Shown: positions 1 to 8,674 of the stretch, in pieces
Numbering within the stretch: the first letter of the stretch is position 1
Layout of the letters: each line of letters begins with the position of its first letter
Source of the DNA: Clostridiales bacterium
Lineage (GTDB): Bacteria; Acidobacteriota; Aminicenantia; Aminicenantales; UBA8522
DNA: 64,000 nt
Reading direction: 5' to 3'
NCBI GenBank assembly: GCA_029907205.1
Contig: JARYMI010000011.1
Coordinates: forward strand, 1-64,000
Program-made: the position numbers and the translations under genes
Notes under the pieces: generated by a model
Seen by the model: the letters and a program-made list of their open reading frames with translations, nothing else
Database searches by the model: none
Told to the model about the DNA's origin: nothing

Positions 1-41
1 AGGGGAGGCAGGGAGGCCGATGAAATTGGCCGACCGTTGGA

Positions 42-67
42 AGGGGGAACGCGAAGCGGTTCCCCCT
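42..67. repeat. hairpin repeat, copy 1
   Basis: A perfect 9-bp inverted repeat (AGGGGGAAC, an 8-nt loop, GTTCCCCCT) lies in the gap before the first gene. The same stem motif, GGGGAAC with GTTCCCC, recurs at 14829-14853 and 42671-42695. No T-run follows, so it is not a standard terminator. The left part of any larger element may be cut by the window edge. Confidence 0.6.
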
Positions 68-126
68 CCAAGTTGACTGGAACTCCCTGGATGATTATGA
101 TACAAAAAGCGGGAGTGGAGGATACG

Positions 127-2343
127 ATGAATCAGAGAAATAAATTAGTTAGGGTGATACTCGTCGCTTTCTTGTTTCTCAGCTCACTCGTAGCGGAAGA
201 GAGAGCAGAGGACAGGGCGTTGCGCCTTCAGATCGGAGACCCTGCGCTCAGGAATAAGCTCATTCAGGTGGCTCCGGGTGAAATCATCTCCGCCCGGACA
301 GGCAAGCCCATTGCTTTTTCTAAGATGATCCAGGAACTGGAAGGGTGCCGATTTGTCTATGTCGGCGAAAGCCACGACAACCTGACGATGCACGACATCC
401 AGTTGCAGATTATCCAGGCGCTTTACGAGAGGGATAAATCCGTAGCCATCGGTCTCGAGATGCTGCCCGCGGAGTTGCAGCCCGTCCTGGACAAATGGAG
501 CCAGGGGCTGCTGGCCGAAGAGGAGCTTCTCCGGGAGGTAGGGTGGTACATCCACTGGAACATGAATTTTGGCTATTACAAAAAAATCTTTGCCCTGGCT
601 AAGGAAAAGCATATTCCGGTTTATGCCCTCAACGCTCCGCGCAGCCTGATCACCAAAATCCGGATGCTGGGATGGGATACGCTTTCTGAGGAGGAAAAAA
701 GGCTTGTGCCGAGGCCGGATCTTTCCTCGAATGAACACCGGCTCCTCATCAGGACAATCTTCGAAAGCACCGATCTTCCTCACCAGATGAAAGGAGAGAG
801 CCTCGACCAGGTTTTTGAAGGACTTTACCGGGCTCAGGCTGCCTGGGATGAGGTCATGGCCACGAACGCTGTCGTTTCCTCAGACGGCGGAAAAAGAAAG
901 ATGATTATCTTGGCCGGTTCAGGCCACCTTCTCTATAACCTCGGCATCAACCGCCGTGTGCAAGAGAGGACCAGGCTGCCATCGAAGACCGTGATTGTGG
1001 TTTCTGTGAAAGCTGGGGAAGAATTTGCAACAGTCGCCAGAAGCCTGGGTGATTATATTTGGGGAATTGAGGAAGAGGAACAGGCGGCCTTCCCATCGGT
1101 CGGGCTTTCGTTCAAGAAATTCGATGGTCTGGAAAACCTGGTCATCGAACGAAAACCGACCGATGGCGCGGCGCTGGCCGCCGATTTCGAAAAAGGAGAC
1201 ATCGTTCTTTCGGTCGATGCTAAGGCCTTCACTGACATCAACGAACTGAGGATTTACCTGGCCCGCTTCGGCTGGGGAGAGGAGACGAAATTCAGCCTGC
1301 TCAGGAGCGGTGAAAATAGGGAAGTTGTGCTCAAGTTTAATCCGCGGACAGAGTCCAGCCTGACGCCCGAACAGAAACACAAGCCTGCCGCTGAAAAAAA
1401 GGTCGAGACAGCCGATTTTTCCAGGATGAAAAGGCTCGAGCGCCAGATTCAGAGCCTCATCCGGAGAGCAGACGGAGAAGTTGGGGTGGCCGTCAAACAC
1501 CTGGAATCAGGGCAGGAGCTTTATATTAACGGCGAAACATCCTTTCCGATGGCCAGCGTTTTCAAAATTCCAGTGCTTGTCGAGGTCTTGGCCCAGGTGA
1601 AAGAGAGGAAATTCAGCCTGGAGGATGAGGTCAGCATCGACAAGAAAGACCAGCATCTCGGGAGCGGGCTGATTTCTGACCTTGTTGCTCCAGGCATCAA
1701 GCTTTCGGTCAGGAATCTCATCCAACTGATGATGATGATCAGCGATAATTCGGCCACAGACATCCTCCTGAAAAAAGTCGGACCCGAAAACGTCACTAAG
1801 CGTCTGGCCTCCTTCGGTATCGAGGGATTGACCGTGAACAGGAGTTGCCAGGAACTCATCATGGATTTTCTCGGTTTGGATTATGAAAAGTATAAAAGCC
1901 TGTCGCTCGATGACATCACAGGCGAGCTTGAGAAAGCGGCGGATCGCAGCAGGGAAGCCCGCCAGAAAGCTGTGACCGAGTTCAGTCTTGACGAGCGAGA
2001 CCAGAGCACCCCGCGGGCGCTCTGCCTCCTCCTCGAAAAAATTTTCAAGAAAGAGATTCTCGACGCGGCAAGCTGCGATTTGATTATTTCTATCATGCTC
2101 GACTGTCAGACAGGGGAGTCCAGGATCAAGGGAGAGCTGCCGCCGGGCAGCCGGGTGGCGCACAAGACGGGGACGATTGCCGGGACGGTTAACGACTGCG
2201 GCATCATCTACCTGCCCGATGGTCAGGGCCATGTCATCCTGGCGGTCCTTACCAAGAATTTTATGGGAAAAACGAGCGATGTTGAATCGACGATCGCCAA
2301 GATTGCCCGGTTCGTCTATGATTTCTTTTATTTTTCCCAATGA
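127..2343 (+). CDS. secreted ChaN-like / PDZ / class A beta-lactamase-fold serine hydrolase fusion
   Basis: The start at 127 is chosen because AGTGGAGG lies 5-6 nt upstream and the product then begins with a basic-hydrophobic signal peptide (about residues 1-27). Residues about 75-320 resemble the ChaN/TIKI haem-binding or hydrolase clan, with a GESHD motif. About 340-440 look like a PDZ domain. About 445-738 are a class A beta-lactamase-like serine hydrolase with SVFK (Ser477, Lys480), SDN (539-541) and KTG (680-682). The usual omega-loop Glu is not obvious and an insertion precedes the RDQSTP segment, so true beta-lactamase activity is doubtful; a peptidoglycan-related hydrolase or an inactive fold is possible. 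The protein is probably periplasmic. The domain assignments come from motif recognition. Two unrelated catalytic folds joined by a PDZ is unusual. Confidence 0.8.
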   Translation: MNQRNKLVRVILVAFLFLSSLVAEERAEDRALRLQIGDPALRNKLIQVAPGEIISARTGKPIAFSKMIQELEGCRFVYVGESHDNLTMHDIQLQIIQALYERDKSVAIGLEMLPAELQPVLDKWSQGLLAEEELLREVGWYIHWNMNFGYYKKIFALAKEKHIPVYALNAPRSLITKIRMLGWDTLSEEEKRLVPRPDLSSNEHRLLIRTIFESTDLPHQMKGESLDQVFEGLYRAQAAWDEVMATNAVVSSDGGKRKMIILAGSGHLLYNLGINRRVQERTRLPSKTVIVVSVKAGEEFATVARSLGDYIWGIEEEEQAAFPSVGLSFKKFDGLENLVIERKPTDGAALAADFEKGDIVLSVDAKAFTDINELRIYLARFGWGEETKFSLLRSGENREVVLKFNPRTESSLTPEQKHKPAAEKKVETADFSRMKRLERQIQSLIRRADGEVGVAVKHLESGQELYINGETSFPMASVFKIPVLVEVLAQVKERKFSLEDEVSIDKKDQHLGSGLISDLVAPGIKLSVRNLIQLMMMISDNSATDILLKKVGPENVTKRLASFGIEGLTVNRSCQELIMDFLGLDYEKYKSLSLDDITGELEKAADRSREARQKAVTEFSLDERDQSTPRALCLLLEKIFKKEILDAASCDLIISIMLDCQTGESRIKGELPPGSRVAHKTGTIAGTVNDCGIIYLPDGQGHVILAVLTKNFMGKTSDVESTIAKIARFVYDFFYFSQ

Positions 2344-2489
2344 GATAAGCTGTTAGTAAAAAGCAACACATAAAGAAATAAGAAATGGATGGCGCTCGGG
2401 CTGCGGCTTTGCCTTGTCCTCTTATTTATTCCATCCGGGATCAATAAAACCCGGCGAGGAGCTAAGCTCAATGATACGAAGGAGGTTCA

Positions 2490-4193
2490 ATGAATAAAGA
2501 AAATTTTGGGAGAAGGGCCTGTTTGGTTTTTATTCTGGCGCTCGCCCTTGTCCAATCTGGCCTGGGCCAGACCCTGAGGACGCCCGCTGAAGAATCACGC
2601 TACACCCAGTACAGTCAGCACGAAGAAATCGCCCGTTTTCTGAGCGCCCTCGATTTCCTTTCCCCTGAGGTGACTGTCCGCGTCATAGGGAAGACAAAGG
2701 AAGTCCAGGGGTTCCCAGCCAAAGACCTTTTATTAGTGGTTGTGACAGAAGAGGGGGTTGACTGCCCGGAAAAGCTCAACAGGCAGAAGCCGACCATCCT
2801 GCTTGTGGCTTCTCAGCACGGGAATGAGCAATCGGCCAAAGAGGCGGCTCTCTGGCTCATCCGCGACCTTGCTTTGGGAGAACTCAAGCCGCTCCTGAAA
2901 AAAGTGAACTTCTTGGCCATCCCGCAGGCAAACCCTTATGGAAACTGGTTTGACCGGCGGCAGAATGAGCAGGACCTCGACCTTAACCGCGATCACGTCA
3001 AGCTGGAGGCCGAAGAGACAAAGGCCATCCACAGGGTTTTCCGGGCCTGGATGCCCGAGGCGACAATCGACGTCCATGAAAAGGGCGACGACTATTACAG
3101 GGTCTCCATCGGCTGCGTCTCCAACATCAACATCCACCCACGGTTGCAGGATTTTTCCAGGTCTATTGTTCTAAGCTCTGTTGCCAAGAACCTGGAGAAG
3201 AAGCGAATCACTTTTCATGAATACCTTGTTACCCAGGAAATGGGCGTTGATTCCTCTGCCGGCGTGCGCTACAGGCCTGAGGAGCTGTCTGGCCGGGAGG
3301 AAATGAAGCGGTACAGCACAACCGATCTCAACGACGGCCGCAACAGCCTGGGTATTTTTGAGACTCTTTCGTTTATCCAGGAAGGAGCTTCGCGGCACGA
3401 TCTTGAGACGCTCGAACAGAGGACCGGTTGGCAGTATTTCGGTCTTCGCTATTTCGTCGGGGCGATCGCCGATCATGCCGCAGAAATAAACACTATGGTC
3501 CGGGAATTCCGTCAGGACCTCTTGGAAAGGGCCAAGGCTTATTCGGATGATGACCTTGTCCATCTTGCCATGGAATATGTCCGCGACGAAAAACAGCCCG
3601 TTCTGACCATCAAGAAGTTCGATCGGGCCGAAAGTCCGGTCCGGGGGATTCTCAAGGTGGATAAGAAAGCTGGCGAAACTCTCACCATGGCGGATATAGC
3701 GCCGTACCCCTTTCCGGCTGAATACAAGGTCACGACCGACGTCGTCAAGAACTGGTTTCCAGGGGTGGCCCCGAAGCTGCGCCTGCCTCGGCCGCTGGGC
3801 TACATCGTCCCCGCAGGGCATCAGGATGTTATCGAGACGTTGCTCGATCATGGCCTCAGGGTCGAGTTGGTCACCAAGGATGTCGCTCTGGAGGTCGAAG
3901 CCTATCAGGTTGGCGAAGTCGTCCCTGCCAAGTACGATTACCTGCCGCCCGAAAAAATTGACGTGGAGAAAAAAACTCTCCAGGTTGTCGTCAAGAAGGG
4001 AGATTTCTATGTTTCCTGCGGCCAGGCCGGCGCAAACCTCATTCCCTGCCTGCTCGAACCGCAGTCTCAATACGGGCTCATTCGCTACTGGTCGTTCAAG
4101 CTCGTGCCCGAAAAGGGCAATCTCTATGCCTTTTTCCGCATAACCAATCCAGCTGCCTTGGAGCTTATTCCTTATAGGGACTGGGTAAGATAA
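2490..4193 (+). CDS. secreted M14-family zinc carboxypeptidase
   Basis: A signal peptide (about residues 1-26) is followed by an M14 metallopeptidase fold. Zinc ligands are visible as His110 and Glu113 (SQHGNE) and His196 (DVHEK). Asn166-Arg167 match the substrate-carboxylate pair of the family, and Glu291 (IFETLSF) is the likely catalytic base. The region after about residue 370 is an extra C-terminal domain I cannot name. AAGGAGG sits just upstream of the ATG. It probably trims peptides or peptidoglycan stems outside the inner membrane. It is 146 bp downstream of the preceding hydrolase gene and converges with the MBL-fold gene with only 3 bp between the stop codons. Exact substrate unknown. 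Confidence 0.85.
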   Translation: MNKENFGRRACLVFILALALVQSGLGQTLRTPAEESRYTQYSQHEEIARFLSALDFLSPEVTVRVIGKTKEVQGFPAKDLLLVVVTEEGVDCPEKLNRQKPTILLVASQHGNEQSAKEAALWLIRDLALGELKPLLKKVNFLAIPQANPYGNWFDRRQNEQDLDLNRDHVKLEAEETKAIHRVFRAWMPEATIDVHEKGDDYYRVSIGCVSNINIHPRLQDFSRSIVLSSVAKNLEKKRITFHEYLVTQEMGVDSSAGVRYRPEELSGREEMKRYSTTDLNDGRNSLGIFETLSFIQEGASRHDLETLEQRTGWQYFGLRYFVGAIADHAAEINTMVREFRQDLLERAKAYSDDDLVHLAMEYVRDEKQPVLTIKKFDRAESPVRGILKVDKKAGETLTMADIAPYPFPAEYKVTTDVVKNWFPGVAPKLRLPRPLGYIVPAGHQDVIETLLDHGLRVELVTKDVALEVEAYQVGEVVPAKYDYLPPEKIDVEKKTLQVVVKKGDFYVSCGQAGANLIPCLLEPQSQYGLIRYWSFKLVPEKGNLYAFFRITNPAALELIPYRDWVR

Positions 4194-4196
4194 CGC

Positions 4197-5084
4197 CTAC
4201 TTTTTCTCGGTCAGTTCCAGGTAGATAATCTCGGGAAGGCTGAGCCAGCGTGGTCTTCCTGGCTGAGCAGGCCTGTCCTCAACGTTGAAGACTTTCTTGA
4301 TCTCATCGAGGGACTTTCCCTCCTCAATGAGTCCTTTGATCCGGGCCTGTTTCTCCTCGAGCGACTGGATAAGCTCTATGATATCGCCGCGTGAGGCTTT
4401 GTCGGCGTGACCGGAGAGGAACGTCTCGGCGTCGAGCTCGAGCACGGCCTTAAGGACCTTAACTAACCCGAAAGAGTTTCCGTTCTTGTGCCGATGGACG
4501 AGAGGGTCCCTCCCCTTGAAAAACAGGTCCCCCAGGAAGACAACTTTCTCTTCGGGGAAATAGACGACCACATCGCCGTTTGTATGGGCCGGTCCAAAGT
4601 GGAGAAGCTGTACTGTCTCTCCGTCCAGCTTAAGCTCGTATTTCTCGGCGAAGGTTGTTTGCGGAAGGTAGGCCCGCAGCTTTTCCTCCTTGAACGCTTC
4701 ATCCAGGTGCTGCCGGGTGTTGTCGTGAGCGATGATCTCGATTCCCGCGGGCAAAGCCGGCAGGCCGTTGACGTGGTCGCCGTCGCTGTGTGTTAAGACG
4801 ACAGCACCGATCGGATTAGGGGATAATTTCTTGGCTTCCTCGATCATCTGCATTGCCGACTCTTCGCTCATTTTCGCGTCGATGACCAGGGTCTTCTGTC
4901 TTCCAAGAAACACGCCAGCGTTGGCGCCGCTCCCGCCTTTAACTTCGTAAATTCTCTCGCTGATTTTCTCAAGCCTAAGGGGCGGCGGCTCTTGCCTCGC
5001 CTGAGCCTGCTGCGCCGGCGAAGAGGCCGTCAGCAAACCGGCAGTCAGGGCTAAAAACGCGAGCGATGTGAAAAGCTTTTTCAT
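4197..5084 (-). CDS. secreted MBL-fold metallo-hydrolase
   Basis: A signal peptide (about residues 1-24) precedes a metallo-beta-lactamase fold. The metal motif reads THSDGDH (His99, Asp101, Asp103, His104), so Asp replaces the second His of the usual HxHxDH. Other ligands are His167 (GPAHTNGD), Asp186 (FLGDL) and His226 (SGHAD). The variant HxDxDH motif occurs in some periplasmic MBL proteins of unknown substrate. A short helical tail after residue 235 contains the only other recognisable segment. It is a single gene, with GGAGGCAGC before the ATG. It could be a hydrolase acting on lactones, thioesters or phosphoesters; the sequence does not decide. Confidence 0.8.
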   Translation of the reverse strand: MKKLFTSLAFLALTAGLLTASSPAQQAQARQEPPPLRLEKISERIYEVKGGSGANAGVFLGRQKTLVIDAKMSEESAMQMIEEAKKLSPNPIGAVVLTHSDGDHVNGLPALPAGIEIIAHDNTRQHLDEAFKEEKLRAYLPQTTFAEKYELKLDGETVQLLHFGPAHTNGDVVVYFPEEKVVFLGDLFFKGRDPLVHRHKNGNSFGLVKVLKAVLELDAETFLSGHADKASRGDIIELIQSLEEKQARIKGLIEEGKSLDEIKKVFNVEDRPAQPGRPRWLSLPEIIYLELTEKK

Positions 5085-5189
5085 GCTGCCTCCTTTCTTT
5101 TTTGTTCTTTTAAATTTTTTTCATGGACGGGAGCAGATGTCAAGACCCCGGAAGCAAAGATGGAAAGCCGTCTTCCCCGCTTTTTTGTA

Positions 5190-5879
5190 TTAAACCCGGA
5201 GATGAATCTTCAGCCTGTCGCCCAAGGCAAAGTTGATGGCGACTCTGGCCATCGTCAGAACGGGAAGGGGAGAGGTCACGACTTCTGTTTTTCCTTGCTT
5301 CACGGCCTTGACTATGGAGAAAACATTTTTCTCTGCTTCGACCAGCGTGTAGGTTATCCCGAGCTGCCAGATGTTATGGCAGTCGGAGTTTCCGACGAGC
5401 GGCCTGTTGAACGTGCCAGCCAGGAGAACCGCCTTTTTATTCCGGTTGATGAAGTGGTTATAGAAAAAAGAATATTCGATGGCGTCGAATAAAGGGAGAT
5501 AGTTCTCTAACTTCCTCCCCAGGCACTTAAACCCTGGAAAGAAGGGATGCGGAGCTATAACCAGGTTGCTAGAATTCCTTATTTTCTCGAGGTCTTCAAG
5601 CTTGTGGAGAGAAGGAATGGTATCGGGGTCAGGGTTGATGAGCAGGATATGTTTTTTAGAAAGAGTCAGCTCGGCGCCGGGAATCAAAAGCACGCCTCGA
5701 GCCGCAGCATATTCCTCCAGTTTTGGATTGTTGGTGATAATATCATGATTGGTGATGGCCAGAGCGTCGAAACCTCGCTGCGCTGCCCGGTCAATGAGTT
5801 TTTCGGCGCTGAAGTTGATGTAGTCCTTGGGGTCATCGCAGGTGTGCGTATGGAAATCGACCTTCAGCTTGCTCGGCAT
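5190..5879 (-). CDS. PHP-domain phosphoesterase
   Basis: The N-terminus carries the PHP signature DFHTHT (His10, His12), followed by a TNHD motif near residue 44 and further metal-ligand candidates at APHPF, and GNSDCH near the C-terminal third. Length (229 aa) and motif order fit the stand-alone PHP family, which includes histidinol-phosphatase-like and nucleotide phosphoesterase enzymes. No polymerase or other domain is fused. It is a cytoplasmic single gene between the MBL gene and sucD, transcribed in the same direction. The substrate cannot be told from sequence. It might belong downstream of the suc operon, since the 89-bp gap shows no clear terminator. Confidence 0.8.
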   Translation of the reverse strand: MPSKLKVDFHTHTCDDPKDYINFSAEKLIDRAAQRGFDALAITNHDIITNNPKLEEYAAARGVLLIPGAELTLSKKHILLINPDPDTIPSLHKLEDLEKIRNSSNLVIAPHPFFPGFKCLGRKLENYLPLFDAIEYSFFYNHFINRNKKAVLLAGTFNRPLVGNSDCHNIWQLGITYTLVEAEKNVFSIVKAVKQGKTEVVTSPLPVLTMARVAINFALGDRLKIHLRV

Positions 5880-5968
5880 GTTTTCAAGTTAGTCCTTTGG
5901 TGAAATTCTGTCAACCAGCCCTTCGTGATGACATTATATGAATAAATGAACGCTCGAGCTGTCCCGGC

Positions 5969-6841
5969 TCAGCGCCCAAGAGCTTCCTTTACTTTGAGCC
6001 CGATCTCGGCCGGGCTCTTGGCCACTAACACACGGGCCGCTTCGAGCGCTTCCATTTTTTCTTTTGCCGTTCCCTTACCTCCGGCGATGATGGCACCAGC
6101 GTGTCCCATCCGACGTCCGGGCGGCGCGGTCTGGCCAGCTATAAAGCTGACCACGGGCTTATTAAATTCTTTTTTTATGTATTCGGCCGCTTCTTCCTCG
6201 GCCGTGCCGCCGATTTCGCCGATGATAATGACGGCTTCAGTCCCCTTGTCTTTCTTAAAAAGCTTTAACAGGTCGATGTACTTCATGCCGACGATCGGGT
6301 CGCCGCCGATGCCGACCGCCGTCGATTGGCCGAATCCCATCTTGCTTACCTGCTGAACGGCCTCATAGGTCAGAGTACCTGATCGGGAAATAATGCCGAT
6401 CGTGCCAGGTGTGTGGATGTGGCCGGGCATGATGCCGATCTTGCACTTGCCGGGCGAGATGATTCCCGGCGTGTTGGGCCCGATGAGCGAGACGGGCCTG
6501 TTTTTAAGGAAAGCCTTTGCTTTTATCATGTCGAAAGTCGGTATTCCCTCGGTGATGCAGACGATCACGGAGATCCCTGCATCCGCGGCCTCCATAATTG
6601 CGTCGGCAGCGAAGAAAGGAGGGACGAAAATAGCCGCGGCGTTTGCCCCCGCTTTCTCCACGGCTTCGGCAACAGTGTTAAAAACAGGGACACCGAGATG
6701 GGTCATGCCGCCTTTTCCCGGCGTGACTCCGGCCACGATTTTTGTCCCGTATTCGATCATCTTCTGGGTGTGAAAGGTCCCTTCTCCGCCGGTGATTCCT
6801 TGAACGACAACGCGCGTTTTCTTATCAATGAGAATGCTCAT
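5969..6841 (-). CDS. sucD: succinyl-CoA ligase alpha subunit
   Basis: This is the alpha subunit of succinyl-CoA synthetase: succinyl-CoA, NDP and phosphate to succinate, CoA and NTP. The N-terminal CoA-binding Rossmann domain begins with [14 protein letters not shown]. The phosphorylated active-site His is His247 in [10 protein letters not shown]. At 290 aa it is full length. It is the last gene of the mdh-fumarase beta-sucC-sucD operon, 15 bp after sucC. Besides the TCA cycle it connects to methylmalonyl-CoA mutase encoded about 9 kb away, which produces or consumes succinyl-CoA. Confidence 0.97.
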   Translation of the reverse strand: MSILIDKKTRVVVQGITGGEGTFHTQKMIEYGTKIVAGVTPGKGGMTHLGVPVFNTVAEAVEKAGANAAAIFVPPFFAADAIMEAADAGISVIVCITEGIPTFDMIKAKAFLKNRPVSLIGPNTPGIISPGKCKIGIMPGHIHTPGTIGIISRSGTLTYEAVQQVSKMGFGQSTAVGIGGDPIVGMKYIDLLKLFKKDKGTEAVIIIGEIGGTAEEEAAEYIKKEFNKPVVSFIAGQTAPPGRRMGHAGAIIAGGKGTAKEKMEALEAARVLVAKSPAEIGLKVKEALGR

Positions 6842-6856
6842 CTCCTGCTCCTTTAT

Positions 6857-8014
6857 CTACTTTGCCAGAGCGACAACTTTCTCAGCCGCGTCCTTCATGC
6901 CCACTGCCGGCGTGAAGGCCAGCCCAGAATCCTGGAGGATTCTTTTGCCCAGGTCAACGTTCGTCCCTTCGAGCCGGACGACGATCGGGATCTGAGTGCT
7001 CAATTCTTTGGCCGCTTTGACGATTCCGTTGGCGATCAGGTCGCAGCGGACAATACCCCCGAAGATGTTGATGAGCGCGGCTTTAACGTCTTTGTCAGCC
7101 ACGAGAATTTTAAAGGCGTTCATGACTGCTTCTTCGGTCACTCCGCCGCCGACGTCGAGAAAGTTGGCAGGCATCCCGCCGGAATATTTGATGATGTCCA
7201 TGGTGGCCATAGCCAGTCCGGCGCCGTTAACCATGCAGCCGACGTTGCCGTCCAGCTTGATATAGTTCAAGTTGTATTTGGACGCCTCGACCTCCAGGAG
7301 CTCTTCCTCGTTGAGGTCCCTCATGGCCTGGATTTCCGGGTGCCGTGGAACGGCGTTGTCGTCAAAGTTCATCTTGGCGTCGAGGGCCAGGACCGCACCC
7401 GCCCTTGTGATGATAAGCGGGTTTATCTCAGCCAGCGAGGCATCCGACATCTGGAATGCCTTAAAAAGACTAGAGATGAACTTAACCGCCTGTTTATGCG
7501 TTTCACCGGCCAGCCCGAGCTCGAAAGCAAGCTTCCTTGCCTGAAACCCTGCCAATCCTGTGGCCGGGTTAACCCACTCCTTGAAGATAAGCTCGGGGTG
7601 TTCGGCGGCCACCTTTTCGATCTCCACGCCGCCCTCGGTCGAAGCCATGACGACGGCGCATTCTCGAGCTCTGTCGATGACGATCCCAAGATAAAGCTCT
7701 TTAGCGATGTCTTGAGCCTCCTCAACCAGGAGGCGCTTGACCAGCCTCCCCTGAGGACCTGTCTGAGGCGTCACAAGGGTCATGCCGATCATTTTCTCTG
7801 CCAGGCTTTCCGCTTCCTGGGGAGAATCAGCGAGTTTGATGCCTCCGCCTTTTCCTCTGCCGCCGGCGTGGATCTGGGCCTTGAGGACGACGCGGCGGCC
7901 GATCCGTTCGACAGCCTCCCGCGCCTTGGCGGGGGTTTCCACCACCTCGCCGTGCGGGATCTGGACTCCGTATTGACTTAGAATCTGTTTAGCCTGATAC
8001 TCGTGGATTTTCAC
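6857..8014 (-). CDS. sucC: succinyl-CoA ligase beta subunit
   Basis: The 385-aa protein has the typical N-terminal ATP-grasp domain (starting MKIHEYQAKQIL, with the glycine-rich HAGGRGKGGG loop at about 51-60) and the C-terminal CoA-ligase domain (VNGAGLAMATMD, then GGGVTEEAV and INIFGGIVRCD). With SucD it forms the succinyl-CoA synthetase that makes a nucleoside triphosphate by substrate-level phosphorylation. The start codon is GTG at 8014, preceded by GGGAGG. It lies 54 bp after the fumarase beta gene and 15 bp before sucD, consistent with one transcript from the mdh promoter. ADP or GDP preference cannot be read with confidence. Confidence 0.97.
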   Translation of the reverse strand: MKIHEYQAKQILSQYGVQIPHGEVVETPAKAREAVERIGRRVVLKAQIHAGGRGKGGGIKLADSPQEAESLAEKMIGMTLVTPQTGPQGRLVKRLLVEEAQDIAKELYLGIVIDRARECAVVMASTEGGVEIEKVAAEHPELIFKEWVNPATGLAGFQARKLAFELGLAGETHKQAVKFISSLFKAFQMSDASLAEINPLIITRAGAVLALDAKMNFDDNAVPRHPEIQAMRDLNEEELLEVEASKYNLNYIKLDGNVGCMVNGAGLAMATMDIIKYSGGMPANFLDVGGGVTEEAVMNAFKILVADKDVKAALINIFGGIVRCDLIANGIVKAAKELSTQIPIVVRLEGTNVDLGKRILQDSGLAFTPAVGMKDAAEKVVALAK

Positions 8015-8068
8015 TTAGTCTTTGCCTCCCTTTGATGATGTCCGAAACGCACAGAGAATTCGCGTTCC

Positions 8069-8623
8069 CTACTCGATCCTGTATTTTTTCTTCCCTTCCT
8101 CGTAAAGGTCGCCGCCGTGCATGTCGTTGATGACGATACAGGGAAAGTCCCTGACCTTAAGACGGATGATGGCCTCCGGCCCAAGCTCCGGGTAGGCAAC
8201 GACTTCCGAGCCTTCGATGCTCTTGGAAATCAGAGCTCCAGCCCCGCCGACCGCGGCCAGGTAAACAGCCTTGTGTTTTTTCAGAGCCTCCTTGACTTCC
8301 TTGCTCCGCTCGCCCTTTCCGATCGTCCCTTTAAGGCCAAGAGCATGAAGGGTGGGGGCGTAGGTGTCCATCCTGTAACTTGTCGTCGGCCCGGCTGAGC
8401 CGATGGGTTTTCCTGGCCGGGCCGGTGTGGGACCGACATAGTAGATAAACTGGCCTTTGATGTCGACGGGAAGCTCTTTTCCCTCTTTGACAAGGTCGAT
8501 GAGCTTCTTGTGGGCGGCATCCCTGCCTGTGAGAAGGAATCCGGTGACAAAGACCTTGTCTCCGGCGTGCAGCTTTTCGATCATGTCGTCTGTGACCGGA
8601 GTCGTGATTTTGTGCTCAGCCAT
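8069..8623 (-). CDS. class I fumarate hydratase, beta (C-terminal) subunit
   Basis: The 184-aa product matches the beta subunit / C-terminal domain of the iron-sulfur class I fumarase and L(+)-tartrate dehydratase family. Conserved stretches include GDKVFVTGFLLTGRDAAH and GSAGPTTSYRMD. It would hydrate fumarate to malate together with an alpha subunit that carries the Fe-S cluster. No alpha-subunit gene is next to it: mdh lies upstream and sucC downstream, so the partner must lie elsewhere. The TCA context favours fumarase over tartrate dehydratase. RBS AGAGGAAA precedes the ATG. Confidence 0.9.
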   Translation of the reverse strand: MAEHKITTPVTDDMIEKLHAGDKVFVTGFLLTGRDAAHKKLIDLVKEGKELPVDIKGQFIYYVGPTPARPGKPIGSAGPTTSYRMDTYAPTLHALGLKGTIGKGERSKEVKEALKKHKAVYLAAVGGAGALISKSIEGSEVVAYPELGPEAIIRLKVRDFPCIVINDMHGGDLYEEGKKKYRIE

Positions 8624-8674
8624 ATTTTCCTCTTTTTTCCAGCTGTGACGGCGAGAGCGTTTGTGCGTCGAGCG

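Noticed and set aside
1507-2340. Minus-strand frame of 277 codons opposite the serine hydrolase domain
   Set aside because: Antisense shadow of a gene with intact catalytic motifs.
5880-5968. TTGACA near the PHP gene start as a promoter
   Set aside because: A 17-bp spacer leads to a weak -10 (TAACTT) and would place transcription start at the start codon; not convincing.
6413-7981. Long plus-strand reading frame (522 codons) opposite sucD and sucC
   Set aside because: It is antisense to two well-conserved genes, has no RBS or recognisable domain, and long antisense frames are common in GC-rich coding DNA.
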